Of a stretch of DNA of 64,000 bases, positions 52,050 to 61,147 are shown piece by piece (position 1 is the stretch's first letter; every line of letters begins with the position of its first letter). The notes beneath the pieces are model-generated. The model saw only the letters and a program-made list of their open reading frames with translations. It did not search any database and was not told the DNA's origin. The stretch comes from CALNYZ01 sp942490945 (GTDB taxonomy: Bacteria > Pseudomonadota > Gammaproteobacteria > UBA6429 > Thiohalophilaceae): assembly GCA_942490945.1 (NCBI GenBank), contig CALNYZ010000017.1:310001-374000 (forward strand). The letters are read 5' to 3'. The translations under genes were made by a program, and so were the position numbers.

Positions 52050-54230
52050 CTAGAAAGCACGGGCTTCTTTATTGCGCATCGCTGCCGCCTGTTGATCGGC
52101 TACCGGTTCAATCTTCACGGAGCACTGCTTAAATGCGGGTTGCCGGGAATGTGGATCAAGCAATCCCAAAGTCAGCCTGTTTACACATTCATGGAAATGA
52201 AACGGAATAAACACCATATTCGGTGGTACGCGCTGGGTTAATTGCACCATCACCACACCGTCGCCACGACGTGAAGTGAGTCGCGCATAACCGCCATGCA
52301 CTACTCCGAGCTCTTTAGCCGAATCGGGGTTCATTTCCATATACGGTGTCGGACTAAACTTGTTGATGTTACCGACCTTGCCTGTGCGGGTACGCGTGTG
52401 AAAGTGTTCCACCACGCGTCCGCTGTTTAACCAGAACGGATATTCATCGTCCGGTACTTCATTGTTGTTTATAAATGGTAAGGCGAGTAATTTTGCCTTG
52501 CCATCCGGGTACTGAAATTTTCCATCGGTGTACAGGCGTGCACTGCCGGTTTCGTCGCCTTCGCTGCAGGGCCATTGTAATCCACGTTGTTGTTCCAGTT
52601 TGTCATAACTCATACCGGAATAGTCCAGCATGCGACCTTTGGATAACTGGCGTAATTCATCAAATACGCCTTCAGCTGTTTCCGGGAATGTAATTTTATT
52701 GCCCTGCTCAAAGCGTTTGGCAATCTCATTGAAGATCCACAGATCCGGTTTCGAGTCACCATGTGGTTTAATCACATTGCGAATTAAATTCACGCGTCGT
52801 TCGGTGTTGGTAAAGCAACCTTCTTTTTCTGCCCAGACACCTGCCGGTAAATAAACGTTTGCATACTGGTTGGATTCACAATCCTCATACGCATCCTGCA
52901 CCACCATGAATTCCAGTTTTTCGAGTGTTTTACGAATACGTGCGGTGTTGGTCATGGAGGTCATCGGATTGGTCGCAATAATCCACAGGCCTTTAATTTG
53001 TCCGGTTTCAATCGCAGGAAAAATATCGGTTTGGAACAAGCCACGTTTTTTGGGGAAGAACTCCGGATCAATTCCCCAGAATCTGGCAATGTCTTCACGG
53101 TCTTGTTCTTTTTCCAGGGTACGATAACCCGGCAAGCCGGAACAGGATGACCATTCACGTGTACCCATGGCATTACATTGGCCGGTAATCGATAAACTGG
53201 TGCCGCCGGGCTTGCCAATATTACCTGTTATTAAATTTAAATTATTAATGGCACAGACACCGTCTGAACCATGCGTGCTTTGATTTATGCCCATGGTCCA
53301 GATAGACATGGCCGCGCCAGCATTGGCATATGTACGTGCGACATTTCGTATTGTATCTTCATCTATACCGCAAATTTTGGAAGCTGAAACGGGATCATAA
53401 TGCTCGATGGTTTTAATAAATTCATCATGTCCGGTGGTATTGGCATCGATGTATGCGCGATCATCCAGACCTTCATCCATGATCACATGCGCGAGCGAAT
53501 TTAATAATGCCAGATCGGTACCCGGCGTCACTGGCAAATGAATATCTGCCATTTGTGCAAACATGGTCACACGCGGGTCGACGACAATCACCGGAAATTT
53601 TCTTTTCTCCAACGCCTGTTGTAAGCGCCAGTAAATAATAGGATGTTGTTCCGGCAGGTTGGAACCAAACGCCAGTAAACAATCGGTGTGTTCAAAATCA
53701 TCATAACAACCGGGTGGACCGTCTGATCCGAATGATCGCTTGTATCCCGATACCGCAGACGACATACACAAGGTTGTATTGCCATCGTAATTATTGGTTC
53801 CAATAACACCACGCGCCAGTTTACCCAGCGTATAAAACTCTTCTGTCATGATTTGGCCGGTGGAAACAATGGCAAACGAATCGCGACCGTATTTTTCCTG
53901 AATACGTTTTATTTCACCGGAGACTTTGTCCAGCGCAGTATCCCAGCCTGTTTTCTGAAAAGGCTGGTAATACTTGTCCCGCATTAACGGTGTATTGCCG
54001 CGACCTTCGAGCTTGAACAACTCGTGCTCGTATATTCCTTTCAGACATAACTTGCCACGATTGACATCGGCACTGGCCACACCACGCGTTGCAACGGCTT
54101 CGCCATCTTTATCCAGACCGACTTCGATAGAACAGCCGGTAGAACAATATCCGCAAGTCGTGTATTTCCAGTCAACAACGCCCTTGTCGACAATCTTTAT
54201 CGGATTTTTCTTACCCCGGCCAAACAGCAT
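52050..54230 (-). CDS. nasA: Assimilatory nitrate reductase catalytic subunit (NasA/NarB type)
   Basis: 726 residues, molybdopterin-guanine-dinucleotide oxidoreductase. The N-terminal [4Fe-4S] motif is Cys26, 29, 33, 62 (CGYCSTGCSIEVG ... LCLKG). Other blocks: TTLCMSSAVSGYKRSFGSDGPPG, SLSITGQCNAMGTREW, QDAYEDCESNQYANVYLPAGVWAEKEG and a C-terminal cap with HFHTRTRTGKVG. No Tat signal, so cytoplasmic and assimilatory. It lacks the extra C-terminal [2Fe-2S] domain of NADH-linked NasA and pairs instead with the DmsBC fusion downstream. 134 bp after nirD. Confidence 0.93.
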   Translation of the reverse strand: MLFGRGKKNPIKIVDKGVVDWKYTTCGYCSTGCSIEVGLDKDGEAVATRGVASADVNRGKLCLKGIYEHELFKLEGRGNTPLMRDKYYQPFQKTGWDTALDKVSGEIKRIQEKYGRDSFAIVSTGQIMTEEFYTLGKLARGVIGTNNYDGNTTLCMSSAVSGYKRSFGSDGPPGCYDDFEHTDCLLAFGSNLPEQHPIIYWRLQQALEKRKFPVIVVDPRVTMFAQMADIHLPVTPGTDLALLNSLAHVIMDEGLDDRAYIDANTTGHDEFIKTIEHYDPVSASKICGIDEDTIRNVARTYANAGAAMSIWTMGINQSTHGSDGVCAINNLNLITGNIGKPGGTSLSITGQCNAMGTREWSSCSGLPGYRTLEKEQDREDIARFWGIDPEFFPKKRGLFQTDIFPAIETGQIKGLWIIATNPMTSMTNTARIRKTLEKLEFMVVQDAYEDCESNQYANVYLPAGVWAEKEGCFTNTERRVNLIRNVIKPHGDSKPDLWIFNEIAKRFEQGNKITFPETAEGVFDELRQLSKGRMLDYSGMSYDKLEQQRGLQWPCSEGDETGSARLYTDGKFQYPDGKAKLLALPFINNNEVPDDEYPFWLNSGRVVEHFHTRTRTGKVGNINKFSPTPYMEMNPDSAKELGVVHGGYARLTSRRGDGVVMVQLTQRVPPNMVFIPFHFHECVNRLTLGLLDPHSRQPAFKQCSVKIEPVADQQAAAMRNKEARAF

Positions 54231-54364
54231 TTACTAACCCCGCCAATACATCACTAGTCACATCACAAATAACATCAAAAATATACGGATATTTGTGATT
54301 TTATTAATCGCCAAGATTATCTTAATGGCAACCCGTAAAATCTATACCCTTATCTGAATAAGTC

Positions 54365-54721
54365 TTAATTCGGACACCCTTCATTGGGGGTAAGCGACAG
54401 CAACACGACACCATTTTCGACCCTGGTCGGATAACTGGCTGCGCAACCTTCATCAGGAGCAACCGCTGTGCCACTATCGAGCTGAATTTTCCAGTCATGC
54501 AAAGGACAGGCGACTTTATTGCCGTGCACTATGCCTTGCGATAAGGGACCACCTTTATGCGGGCATTTATCACGTAGTGCAAAAATATTATCTTCTGCGG
54601 TACGAAATACAGCGATGTCGCCCTCTTTGGTACGAACGACGCGTGCGCCCAACTTGGGGATGTCGTTAATATTTCCTACTTCTATCCAGGTTATTTTTTC
54701 CATGCTATTCACTGCCTGCAT
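54365..54721 (-). CDS. nirD: Nitrite reductase (NADH) small subunit NirD
   Basis: 118 residues with a Rieske-type fold. It keeps the cluster ligands Cys53, His55, Cys72, His75 (CPHKGGPL ... CPLHDW), so it probably binds a [2Fe-2S] cluster, unlike the E. coli NirD that lost them. Works with NirB in reducing nitrite to ammonium in the cytoplasm. The ATG at 54721 has GGAG at 8 nt; an internal ATG at 54703 has no such site. It lies 24 bp downstream of nirB. Confidence 0.93.
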   Translation of the reverse strand: MQAVNSMEKITWIEVGNINDIPKLGARVVRTKEGDIAVFRTAEDNIFALRDKCPHKGGPLSQGIVHGNKVACPLHDWKIQLDSGTAVAPDEGCAASYPTRVENGVVLLSLTPNEGCPN

Positions 54722-54745
54722 TTTTATTGCTCCGCATATTAATTG

Positions 54746-57184
54746 TTAGCCGACCTGTTTGATCGGTTCAAATTCATGTTTTTCGCCACCTTCAGCACGC
54801 TCTTTCCATGGGTCGTCTTGCATGAATTTTTGCGAATAAATAAACCGCTCTGCCAGGGCTTTGCGGTTTTCTGCGTTTTCAACAATATTTTCTTTAATAT
54901 GAGTCAAGCCAACGCGTTCAATCCACGGTGCGGTTCGCTCAAGATAATGTGCTTCTTCGCGATAGAGTTGAATATAGGCGGCGCTGTATTCCATCACCTC
55001 GGCTTCGGTGCTCACCGAACAAAGCAAGTCTGTTGCACGCACCTTGATACCGCCGTTACCGCCGACATGCAATTCATAGCCTGAATCCACACACACCACA
55101 CCAAAATCTTTAATCGTCGCTTCTGCACAGTTTCGTGGACAACCCGATGCGGCCATTTTAAATTTGTGTGGCATCCATGAGCCCCAGGTCAGTTTTTCAA
55201 GTTCAATACCCAGATGGGTTGAATCTTGCGTGCCAAAACGACACCATTCTTTGCCGACGCATGTTTTTACTGTACGCAGTGCCTTGCCATAGGCATGACC
55301 TGACACCAGACCGGAATTATTCAGGTCTTTCCAGATCACTGGCAGCTCTTCTTTCTTCAAACCATACAAGGCAATACGTTGTCCACCGGTAACATGTACA
55401 GTCTTAACATTAAACTTTTCAGCGGCATCCGCAATCGCACGTAATTCCTGTGGTGTGGTGCCACCGCCCCACATTCTGGGTATTACCGAGAAGGTACCGT
55501 CTTTTTGAATATTGGCATGGGCACGTTCATTAATGAAACGCGATTGTGCATCGTCCACACCAAGGTCTGGCCATTGACAAACCAGATAATAATTCAAGGC
55601 AGTACGACACTTGGGACAACCGTCCGGTGTTTTCCATTCCAGAAATTTTTGTACATCGCTTATGGATTTGAGTTGTTGCTCGCGAATAACTTTACGAGCA
55701 TCATCGTGCGAATGGTCGGTACACTGGCACATAGGTTTCAGATGCGGTGCAACCGAATAATCCCCGCCAACAGTATGCGCTAACAAGGCTTCTACCAGTC
55801 CGGTACAGGAACCGCATGAACTGGATGCCTTGGTATGTGCACGCACATCATCAAGAGTAAATAATTTCTTTTCGCTGATGGCTTTCATGATGTCGCCTTT
55901 ACAAACACCATTACAACCGCATATTTCGGCACTGTCTGCCATGGCAACGACTCTATTATCATCGCCATGCCCGGAATCACCCAGGTGTGCCTGACCAAAC
56001 AATATCGTACTGCGAAAATCCGAGATATCCGTTTCATCGCGCATCAAATCGAAATACCAGCTACCATCAATGGTATCGCCGTACATCACCGCACCTTTGA
56101 TGCGATTATTGTCGACGACGATCTTGCGATAAACACCACGTGCCGCATCCTGAAACACCAGTTCTTCGGTATTTTCATTGCCATGAAAATCCCCGGCAGA
56201 AAACAAATCAATACCGGTGACTTTTAATTTTGTTGATGTAACCGAGCCTTCATAGCGTCCAATACCGTGTTGTGCAAGATGATTGGCGCACACTTTTGCC
56301 ATTTCAAATAATGGCGCGACCAGCCCATAGGTCTGACCACGATGTTGCACACATTCACCTACAGAATAAATTCGTGGGTCAAATGTTTGCATGGTATCGT
56401 TAACCACAATTCCGCGCTCACAATGGATGCCACTTTGTTGCGCCAGCGCAATGTTTGGCTTGATACCAACAGCCATCACAACCAGATCAGTATAAATTTC
56501 TGTACCGTCTTTAAATCTGATTTTCTCGACTTTATCCTTGCCAATTATTGCTTCAGTTTGCGCCGTCATGAGGAAATTCATGCCACGTTCTTCCAGGGAC
56601 TTGCGTAACATTTTCGCAGCAGGTTCATCGAGCTGGCGTTCCATCAAGGTGCCCATGATGTGTACCACAGTTACGTTCATGCCTTGTTGCATTAATCCGT
56701 TGGCCGCTTCCAAACCCAACAAGCCACCGCCGATAACCACAGCATGTTTGGCATTCGATTTGGCTGCACTAATCATACTGTCGACGTCTTTAATATCGCG
56801 GAAGGCGATGACACCATCCAGGTCTTTACCCGGCAGTGGTAATACAAACGGTTGGGAGCCAGTTGCAATCAGAACACGGTCGTAAGATTCTGTTGTCCCA
56901 TCGTCAGCAATAACCGTTCGTTTAGCACGATCGATTTTGCAGGCCTTGTTGCCTTTATGCAGGGTGATGTTGTTATCGCGATACCATTGCTCGTCATTCA
57001 GCATGATTTCATTAATGGTTTTTTCACCAGCGAGTACTGGCGATAACATAATGCGGTTATAGTTGCCGTAAGGCTCATCACCAAACACGGTGATGTCATA
57101 CGCATCGGGTGCGACCTTCAACAATTCTTCGACAGTACGCATGCCTGCCATGCCGTTTCCAATAACAACGAGTTTTTCTTTCAT
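54746..57184 (-). CDS. nirB: Nitrite reductase (NADH) large subunit NirB
   Basis: 812 residues. N-terminal FAD/NADH-binding pyridine nucleotide-disulfide reductase (GNGMAGMRTVEELL, VIGGGLLGLEAANGL), a BFD-like [2Fe-2S] region (CGCNGVCKG, SSCGSCTG), then the sulfite/nitrite reductase domain with sirohaem-[4Fe-4S] ligands TCVGKEWCRFG and ASGCPRNC. Reduces nitrite to ammonium with NADH. First gene of nirB-nirD-nasA-dmsBC. A sigma-54 promoter lies about 85-100 bp upstream (57269-57284), with an NtrC-like dyad further out. Confidence 0.97.
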   Translation of the reverse strand: MKEKLVVIGNGMAGMRTVEELLKVAPDAYDITVFGDEPYGNYNRIMLSPVLAGEKTINEIMLNDEQWYRDNNITLHKGNKACKIDRAKRTVIADDGTTESYDRVLIATGSQPFVLPLPGKDLDGVIAFRDIKDVDSMISAAKSNAKHAVVIGGGLLGLEAANGLMQQGMNVTVVHIMGTLMERQLDEPAAKMLRKSLEERGMNFLMTAQTEAIIGKDKVEKIRFKDGTEIYTDLVVMAVGIKPNIALAQQSGIHCERGIVVNDTMQTFDPRIYSVGECVQHRGQTYGLVAPLFEMAKVCANHLAQHGIGRYEGSVTSTKLKVTGIDLFSAGDFHGNENTEELVFQDAARGVYRKIVVDNNRIKGAVMYGDTIDGSWYFDLMRDETDISDFRSTILFGQAHLGDSGHGDDNRVVAMADSAEICGCNGVCKGDIMKAISEKKLFTLDDVRAHTKASSSCGSCTGLVEALLAHTVGGDYSVAPHLKPMCQCTDHSHDDARKVIREQQLKSISDVQKFLEWKTPDGCPKCRTALNYYLVCQWPDLGVDDAQSRFINERAHANIQKDGTFSVIPRMWGGGTTPQELRAIADAAEKFNVKTVHVTGGQRIALYGLKKEELPVIWKDLNNSGLVSGHAYGKALRTVKTCVGKEWCRFGTQDSTHLGIELEKLTWGSWMPHKFKMAASGCPRNCAEATIKDFGVVCVDSGYELHVGGNGGIKVRATDLLCSVSTEAEVMEYSAAYIQLYREEAHYLERTAPWIERVGLTHIKENIVENAENRKALAERFIYSQKFMQDDPWKERAEGGEKHEFEPIKQVG

Positions 57185-57268
57185 TCAGCCAACTCCGCGT
57201 TGAGTCTGGTTTTATACTGGGCTTCTATGCGCTCGAGAACATGGAAAGCCGTTTCATAGAAACCATAG

Positions 57269-57284
57269 AGCAAGCACCATGCCA
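57269..57284 (-). promoter_or_regulatory. Sigma-54 (-24/-12) promoter of the nirB operon
   Basis: On the minus strand the sequence reads TGGCATGGTGCTTGCT: GG and GC separated by exactly 10 nt, matching the sigma-54 consensus TGGCAC-N5-TTGC with one change. Transcription would start near 57258, leaving a leader of ~75 nt before nirB. The matching element upstream of nrtA shares 18 of 22 surrounding bases, supporting a real promoter. Sigma-54 nitrogen promoters need NtrC or a related activator bound upstream. Confidence 0.85.
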
Positions 57285-57289
57285 TGTAT

Positions 57290-57311
57290 TAGCATAATCT
57301 TAATTATGCTA
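57290..57311. promoter_or_regulatory. Perfect 9-bp inverted repeat upstream of the nirB promoter
   Basis: TAGCATAAT and ATTATGCTA are separated by 4 bp (57290-57298 and 57303-57311). It lies just upstream of the -24 element, where an IHF site or a second regulator would be expected. No T-run, and no transcript ends here, so it is not a terminator. Confidence 0.6.
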
Positions 57312-57380
57312 TAAACCATTGTTTTATATGGCGTTAATAACCAGAGGTGGGGAGCGATAGCCGCTTCACAATACTTGGCT

Positions 57381-57417
57381 GCACTCTTAAGATGCATCGT
57401 CAGGTAGCGTGCATCTT
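57381..57417. promoter_or_regulatory. NtrC-like enhancer region of the nirB operon
   Basis: Contains GCAC-N7-ATGC (57381-57395), one change from the NtrC dyad GCAC-N7-GTGC, and an overlapping longer dyad AAGATGCA / TGCATCTT (57389-57396, 57410-57417). It sits about 100 bp upstream of the sigma-54 promoter, the usual distance for NtrC enhancers. The same arrangement is found upstream of nrtA. Confidence 0.55.
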
Positions 57418-57940
57418 TATAAAGCATCAGCTCGCCAGGACCAGGATTCGTTGGCCTGAACTTGAATTCAGTGAATTAAATATCAATCACTTAGCTGTAT
57501 CCACCTGATGGTTACGACTTACAAGCCACTAAACTGGTGCATTCGACGTATTCAGAGATGTGATGAATCAAAATTACTAAAATTTGTCCGTTGTGAGAGT
57601 GCAAATACCAGCATCTACATATAAACAGTTGGCAATAAATCAGGACGTACTTTTATGATTGCGATGAGCGGCGAGTTTTCCGATCTGATAGCGACGAATG
57701 TTCGGTTACGGTGAGTAGTTTTGCAAAGTTCGATAGTGAAGGATGAGGCTTGATCAATTAACATCGCGTTACAGCAGCATTACCCGCACTGAGTAGTGCA
57801 CAGTATTAATCTAAATGAACAGATAAAGCAGACTCTCAATAGTGATCTGGATTCCATATACCGGTGTTGCGTAAAATGAAATACTGCTTCCTATACGAGA
57901 TTCTATTATAATAAGAACTCAATATCATACTGGAATTAAA

Positions 57941-59125
57941 ATGAATAATTGCCTGGCATTACTTTTTGCGCATGAAGAGAACTCTGCGCTATATCCGCTA
58001 ACCAGTGAGCGCGTAACCGCAGCTATTCCCTTTGCTGGTAAATACAGAATTATTGATTTTGCATTGTCTAATTGTCTGCATTCACGAATTCGAAACATTC
58101 TGGTATTTACTCACCAGAAGTTTTATTCCTTACAAAAACATCTGCGTGATGGCTGGTCTGTGTTTAATCCGGAGCTCGGCGAATATGTCACGGTTGTGCC
58201 ACCGCAACTTGCCATCACACCACAACAGGCTATCAGTGATTACAATCTTGTTGAACAGCAATTGTATTTACTGGAACGCAGCAATACCGAATATGTTATT
58301 TTACTGAATGGCTCGCACATCTATCGAATGGATTATTCCGCGATGTTGGCTGCACATATCCAGTCAGCTGCTGATTTGACGCTGGCGTGCACGAATACCC
58401 ATCTGACAACAAATAATACACACGCCGTAACAGTTGATAAAAAAAATCATATAACCAGCATCAATCCAAGCTCGTGTGAACAGGATTTCATTTCGATGGG
58501 TATCATGATATGCAAACGTGATCTATTGATCGAAAAAATTAAAGACTTGGGAAAAAAACTGGCAAATACAACAAGTCTGGCAAACGCAATTATCAGCGAA
58601 TCTGTCAGCAAACTGAATATTCAGGCATATAATTTCGGTGGCACAACTGGCAGGGTCACGCAGGATCATTACTGGGCTGCGCTGGATTCTCTGGATACCT
58701 ATTATCAGGCAAATATGGATTTACTTACGCCGACGCCGTCAATTGATATCTATCAACCTGACTGGCACATACGTACCTATCAACAACAAACACCGCCCGC
58801 AAGAACAATTCCTGGTACATATGGCAATGAAGGGATATTTATCAATTCCATACTCGCTGGTGGCACGGTTATAGAAGGCGGCAGTGTACAGCAGTCTATT
58901 TTATTTCCCAATGTTTATGTTGGTGATGAGGCCTTTGTTGAAAATTCCATTATATTTGAACAGGTAAAGATCGAAGCCGGTGCAAAAATTAAAAATTGCA
59001 TTATTGATAAACATAACTGTATTCCGAAAGAAGAAGTTATCGGCCATGACCTGAAACGCGACCGTGAACGTTTTCAAATAACGGAGAAAGGCATTGTTAT
59101 TGTCCCGCCCCGTTTTAGCTTCTGA
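57941..59125 (+). CDS. GlgC-family protein lacking catalytic residues (GlgD-like)
   Basis: 394 residues related to glucose-1-phosphate adenylyltransferase: PFAGKYRIIDFALSNCLHSRIRNILVFTHQ, LRDGWSVFNPELGEYVTVVPPQ and a C-terminal left-handed helix (IEGGSVQQSILFPNVYVGDEAFVENSII). Key residues are gone: the Gly-rich nucleotide loop is replaced by LLFAHEENSALYPL; the catalytic Asp of GDHIY is Ser125 (GSHIY); the FVEKP Lys is absent. It is thus probably a regulatory or non-catalytic subunit like GlgD. It stands alone between the two nitrate operons; no glgA/B/P nearby. Confidence 0.8.
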   Translation: MNNCLALLFAHEENSALYPLTSERVTAAIPFAGKYRIIDFALSNCLHSRIRNILVFTHQKFYSLQKHLRDGWSVFNPELGEYVTVVPPQLAITPQQAISDYNLVEQQLYLLERSNTEYVILLNGSHIYRMDYSAMLAAHIQSAADLTLACTNTHLTTNNTHAVTVDKKNHITSINPSSCEQDFISMGIMICKRDLLIEKIKDLGKKLANTTSLANAIISESVSKLNIQAYNFGGTTGRVTQDHYWAALDSLDTYYQANMDLLTPTPSIDIYQPDWHIRTYQQQTPPARTIPGTYGNEGIFINSILAGGTVIEGGSVQQSILFPNVYVGDEAFVENSIIFEQVKIEAGAKIKNCIIDKHNCIPKEEVIGHDLKRDRERFQITEKGIVIVPPRFSF

Positions 59126-59134
59126 CAAAAAAAT

Positions 59135-59153
59135 GCCATCATATAAAGATGGC
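59135..59153 (-). terminator. Rho-independent terminator of the nrt operon
   Basis: GCCATC / GATGGC stem with a 7-nt loop; on the minus strand it is followed by ATTTTTTTG. It lies ~50 bp past the stop of the nitrate ABC ATPase gene (59203), and also just after the stop of the convergent GlgC-like gene. Confidence 0.8.
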
Positions 59154-59202
59154 GAATTCATAAACGAGAGAGTATTCGTTATGAAGAGGACTAAACAGTA
59201 AA

Positions 59203-60006
59203 TCAGGCCACCCGCTCTTCAGGACGACGTTGGCGTTCATACAGGAACTTGAGTACCTCGGCGCGAATATGATTGTAATGCGCATCATCTGCCAACGATA
59301 CACGTTCACGTGGTCTGGGCAAATCCACATCCAGTATCTGACCAATTGTTGCAGCAGGCCCGTTGGTCATCATCACTATTCTGTCTGACAACAAGACTGC
59401 CTCATCAACATCATGTGTGATCATGATTACCGTATTATTCAATCTGGCCTGAATTTCGATTAACGTATCCTGCATATGTGCTCGTGTTAATGCATCCAGA
59501 GCACCAAACGGTTCATCCATTAACATGACTTTTGGTTCCATGGCCAGCGCACGCGCGATACCGACACGTTGTTTCATACCGCCAGATATTTCAGATGGCT
59601 TTTTATGCATCGCATGGTCCATATGAACCAGACGTAAATTATGTTCTATCCAGTCATGCATCTCAGCCTTGGTCTTTTTACCTATAAATATCTGCTTAAC
59701 TGCCAGTTCAACATTTTGATAGGCCGTAAGCCAGGGTAATAAAGAATGATTCTGGAATACCACTGCCCTGTCGGGACCGGGTTCATTGACTTCCTTACCT
59801 TCTAGAATCACACCGCCTTGCGTCGCTTCATACAGGCCCGCCACAATGTTCAATACGGTTGACTTGCCACAACCGGAATGACCGATTAGCGAAACAAATT
59901 CACCTGCGGCGATATTCATATTCACATCTTCGAGTGCCTTAAAACTGCCATCAGACGTTGGAAATTCCATGGAGACATGCGATATTTCTAAATGAGCGTT
60001 TGTCAT
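59203..60006 (-). CDS. nrtD: Nitrate ABC transporter ATP-binding subunit (NrtD/NasD type)
   Basis: 267 residues, a complete ABC ATPase: Walker A GHSGCGKST, Q-loop VVFQNHSLLPWLT, signature SGGMKQRVGIARAL, Walker B VMLMDEPFGALD, H-loop MITHDVDEAVLL. Matches the nitrate/taurine group. It lacks the C-terminal NrtA-like regulatory domain found in NrtC, so this is the NrtD form, probably acting as a homodimer. GAGGAA precedes the ATG. Third gene of nrtA-nrtB-nrtD, 38 bp after nrtB. Confidence 0.93.
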   Translation of the reverse strand: MTNAHLEISHVSMEFPTSDGSFKALEDVNMNIAAGEFVSLIGHSGCGKSTVLNIVAGLYEATQGGVILEGKEVNEPGPDRAVVFQNHSLLPWLTAYQNVELAVKQIFIGKKTKAEMHDWIEHNLRLVHMDHAMHKKPSEISGGMKQRVGIARALAMEPKVMLMDEPFGALDALTRAHMQDTLIEIQARLNNTVIMITHDVDEAVLLSDRIVMMTNGPAATIGQILDVDLPRPRERVSLADDAHYNHIRAEVLKFLYERQRRPEERVA

Positions 60007-60044
60007 AATAATTCCTCTTGTTGCCTCTATTTCCGTTCAGGTAT

Positions 60045-61067
60045 CTAACGGATAACTGCTGTTTTATCCCAGCTAACACTACGTTGCAGCATTAACATGA
60101 TTCGGTCCAGCAAAAATCCTATCAATCCGATTGCAAACACAGCCACCATTATTCGCGCAAGTGAATTTGAGCTACCGTTTTGGAATTCATCCCAGACAAA
60201 TTTACCCAGCCCAGGGTTTTGTGCGAGCATTTCTGCTGCAATCAAGACCATCCAGCCGATACCGAATGAAACGCGCAGTCCAGCAAACATCATCGGTATG
60301 GAGGATGGCAATACAATTTTAAAAATCTTGGTATACCAGTTGAGTCGTAATACGCGGCTGACGTTTATCAAATCATTATCAATTGATGAAACTCCGACTG
60401 TGGTATTAATTATTGTCGGCCACATACAGCACAAGGTGACGGTAATTGCCGAGTTCAAAAATGATTTTGAAAACATCGGATCATCACTGATATATACAGC
60501 ACTCACAACCATGGTAACAATAGGTAGCCAGGCCAGTGGCGATACCGGCTTGAATGTTTGAATCAAGGGATTTAATGCCTGGTAGATTGTCTTGCTCAAG
60601 CCACAGAATATTCCAATTGGTATAGCTAATAGCGAGGCAATAACAAAACCTGTTATGACCGTGATAACACTGGTCCCAATCTGGTCTATAAACGTCGGCT
60701 TACCTGTATAGGAACGTATTTTGACTTCTGCTGTTGGATCGTCTGCCAGTTTTTTTGCATTACGCTTTTCCTGCCGTTCATAAAATGCCGCTTGCTTAAC
60801 TCGCTCGGATTTATGTTCGTCAAGCAGGACCATTGTTTGCTTCCAGACCATTAGCGGGCCGGGGACCTGGCCAAGCGAGGTGTGAATCTGGCTGGCAACT
60901 ACATTCCACAACACCAGAAACAGTCCTATTGCTATTGCCGGTATTAAAAGTGACCGGATAATTTCCTGTGATTTTGTTTTCCAGTTTATATTCTTTAATC
61001 TGTTAAAGGACAAGAAAATCCTGTCCAGCCTGAGATTTTCAACCATCGATTCTACTCTCGTATTCAT
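60045..61067 (-). CDS. nrtB: Nitrate ABC transporter permease NrtB
   Basis: 340 residues from MNTRVESMVENLRLD. BPD-transport type with about six to seven membrane segments and a long polar insert (residues ~75-120, KSERVKQAAFYERQEKRNAK) after the first span, typical of NrtB. The EAA-type loop EMLAQNPGLGKFVWDEFQNG couples to the ATPase. The ATG at 61067 has AGAGG about 7 nt upstream; a GTG at 61085 would add six residues. It lies 80 bp downstream of nrtA. Confidence 0.92.
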   Translation of the reverse strand: MNTRVESMVENLRLDRIFLSFNRLKNINWKTKSQEIIRSLLIPAIAIGLFLVLWNVVASQIHTSLGQVPGPLMVWKQTMVLLDEHKSERVKQAAFYERQEKRNAKKLADDPTAEVKIRSYTGKPTFIDQIGTSVITVITGFVIASLLAIPIGIFCGLSKTIYQALNPLIQTFKPVSPLAWLPIVTMVVSAVYISDDPMFSKSFLNSAITVTLCCMWPTIINTTVGVSSIDNDLINVSRVLRLNWYTKIFKIVLPSSIPMMFAGLRVSFGIGWMVLIAAEMLAQNPGLGKFVWDEFQNGSSNSLARIMVAVFAIGLIGFLLDRIMLMLQRSVSWDKTAVIR

Positions 61068-61147
61068 AACATGCCTCTGCAACACTCTTCATTAAGTGTT
61101 GCTCTCACACTTTTACGTTTGACATAAAAGTGCGAGAGCAATAGTAC

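Larger units (their letters stand above)
57185..57940. other. Divergent control region between nirB and the GlgC-like gene
   Basis: 756 bp without a supported gene. The left half (57269-57417) holds the nirB control elements listed separately: sigma-54 promoter, AT-rich inverted repeat, CCAT-type dyad and NtrC-like enhancer. The right half (57420-57940) has a short dyad GCACT / AGTGC (57786-57799) resembling an NtrC half-site pair with 6-bp spacing, and a TATAAT box at 57907-57912, 28 bp before the GlgC-like gene, without a good -35. No RNA gene was recognised. Confidence 0.5.

Noticed and set aside
60097..60561. 154-codon plus-strand frame within nrtB
   Set aside because: Shadow of the permease gene, with Ile/Thr-rich composition typical of antisense membrane-protein frames.
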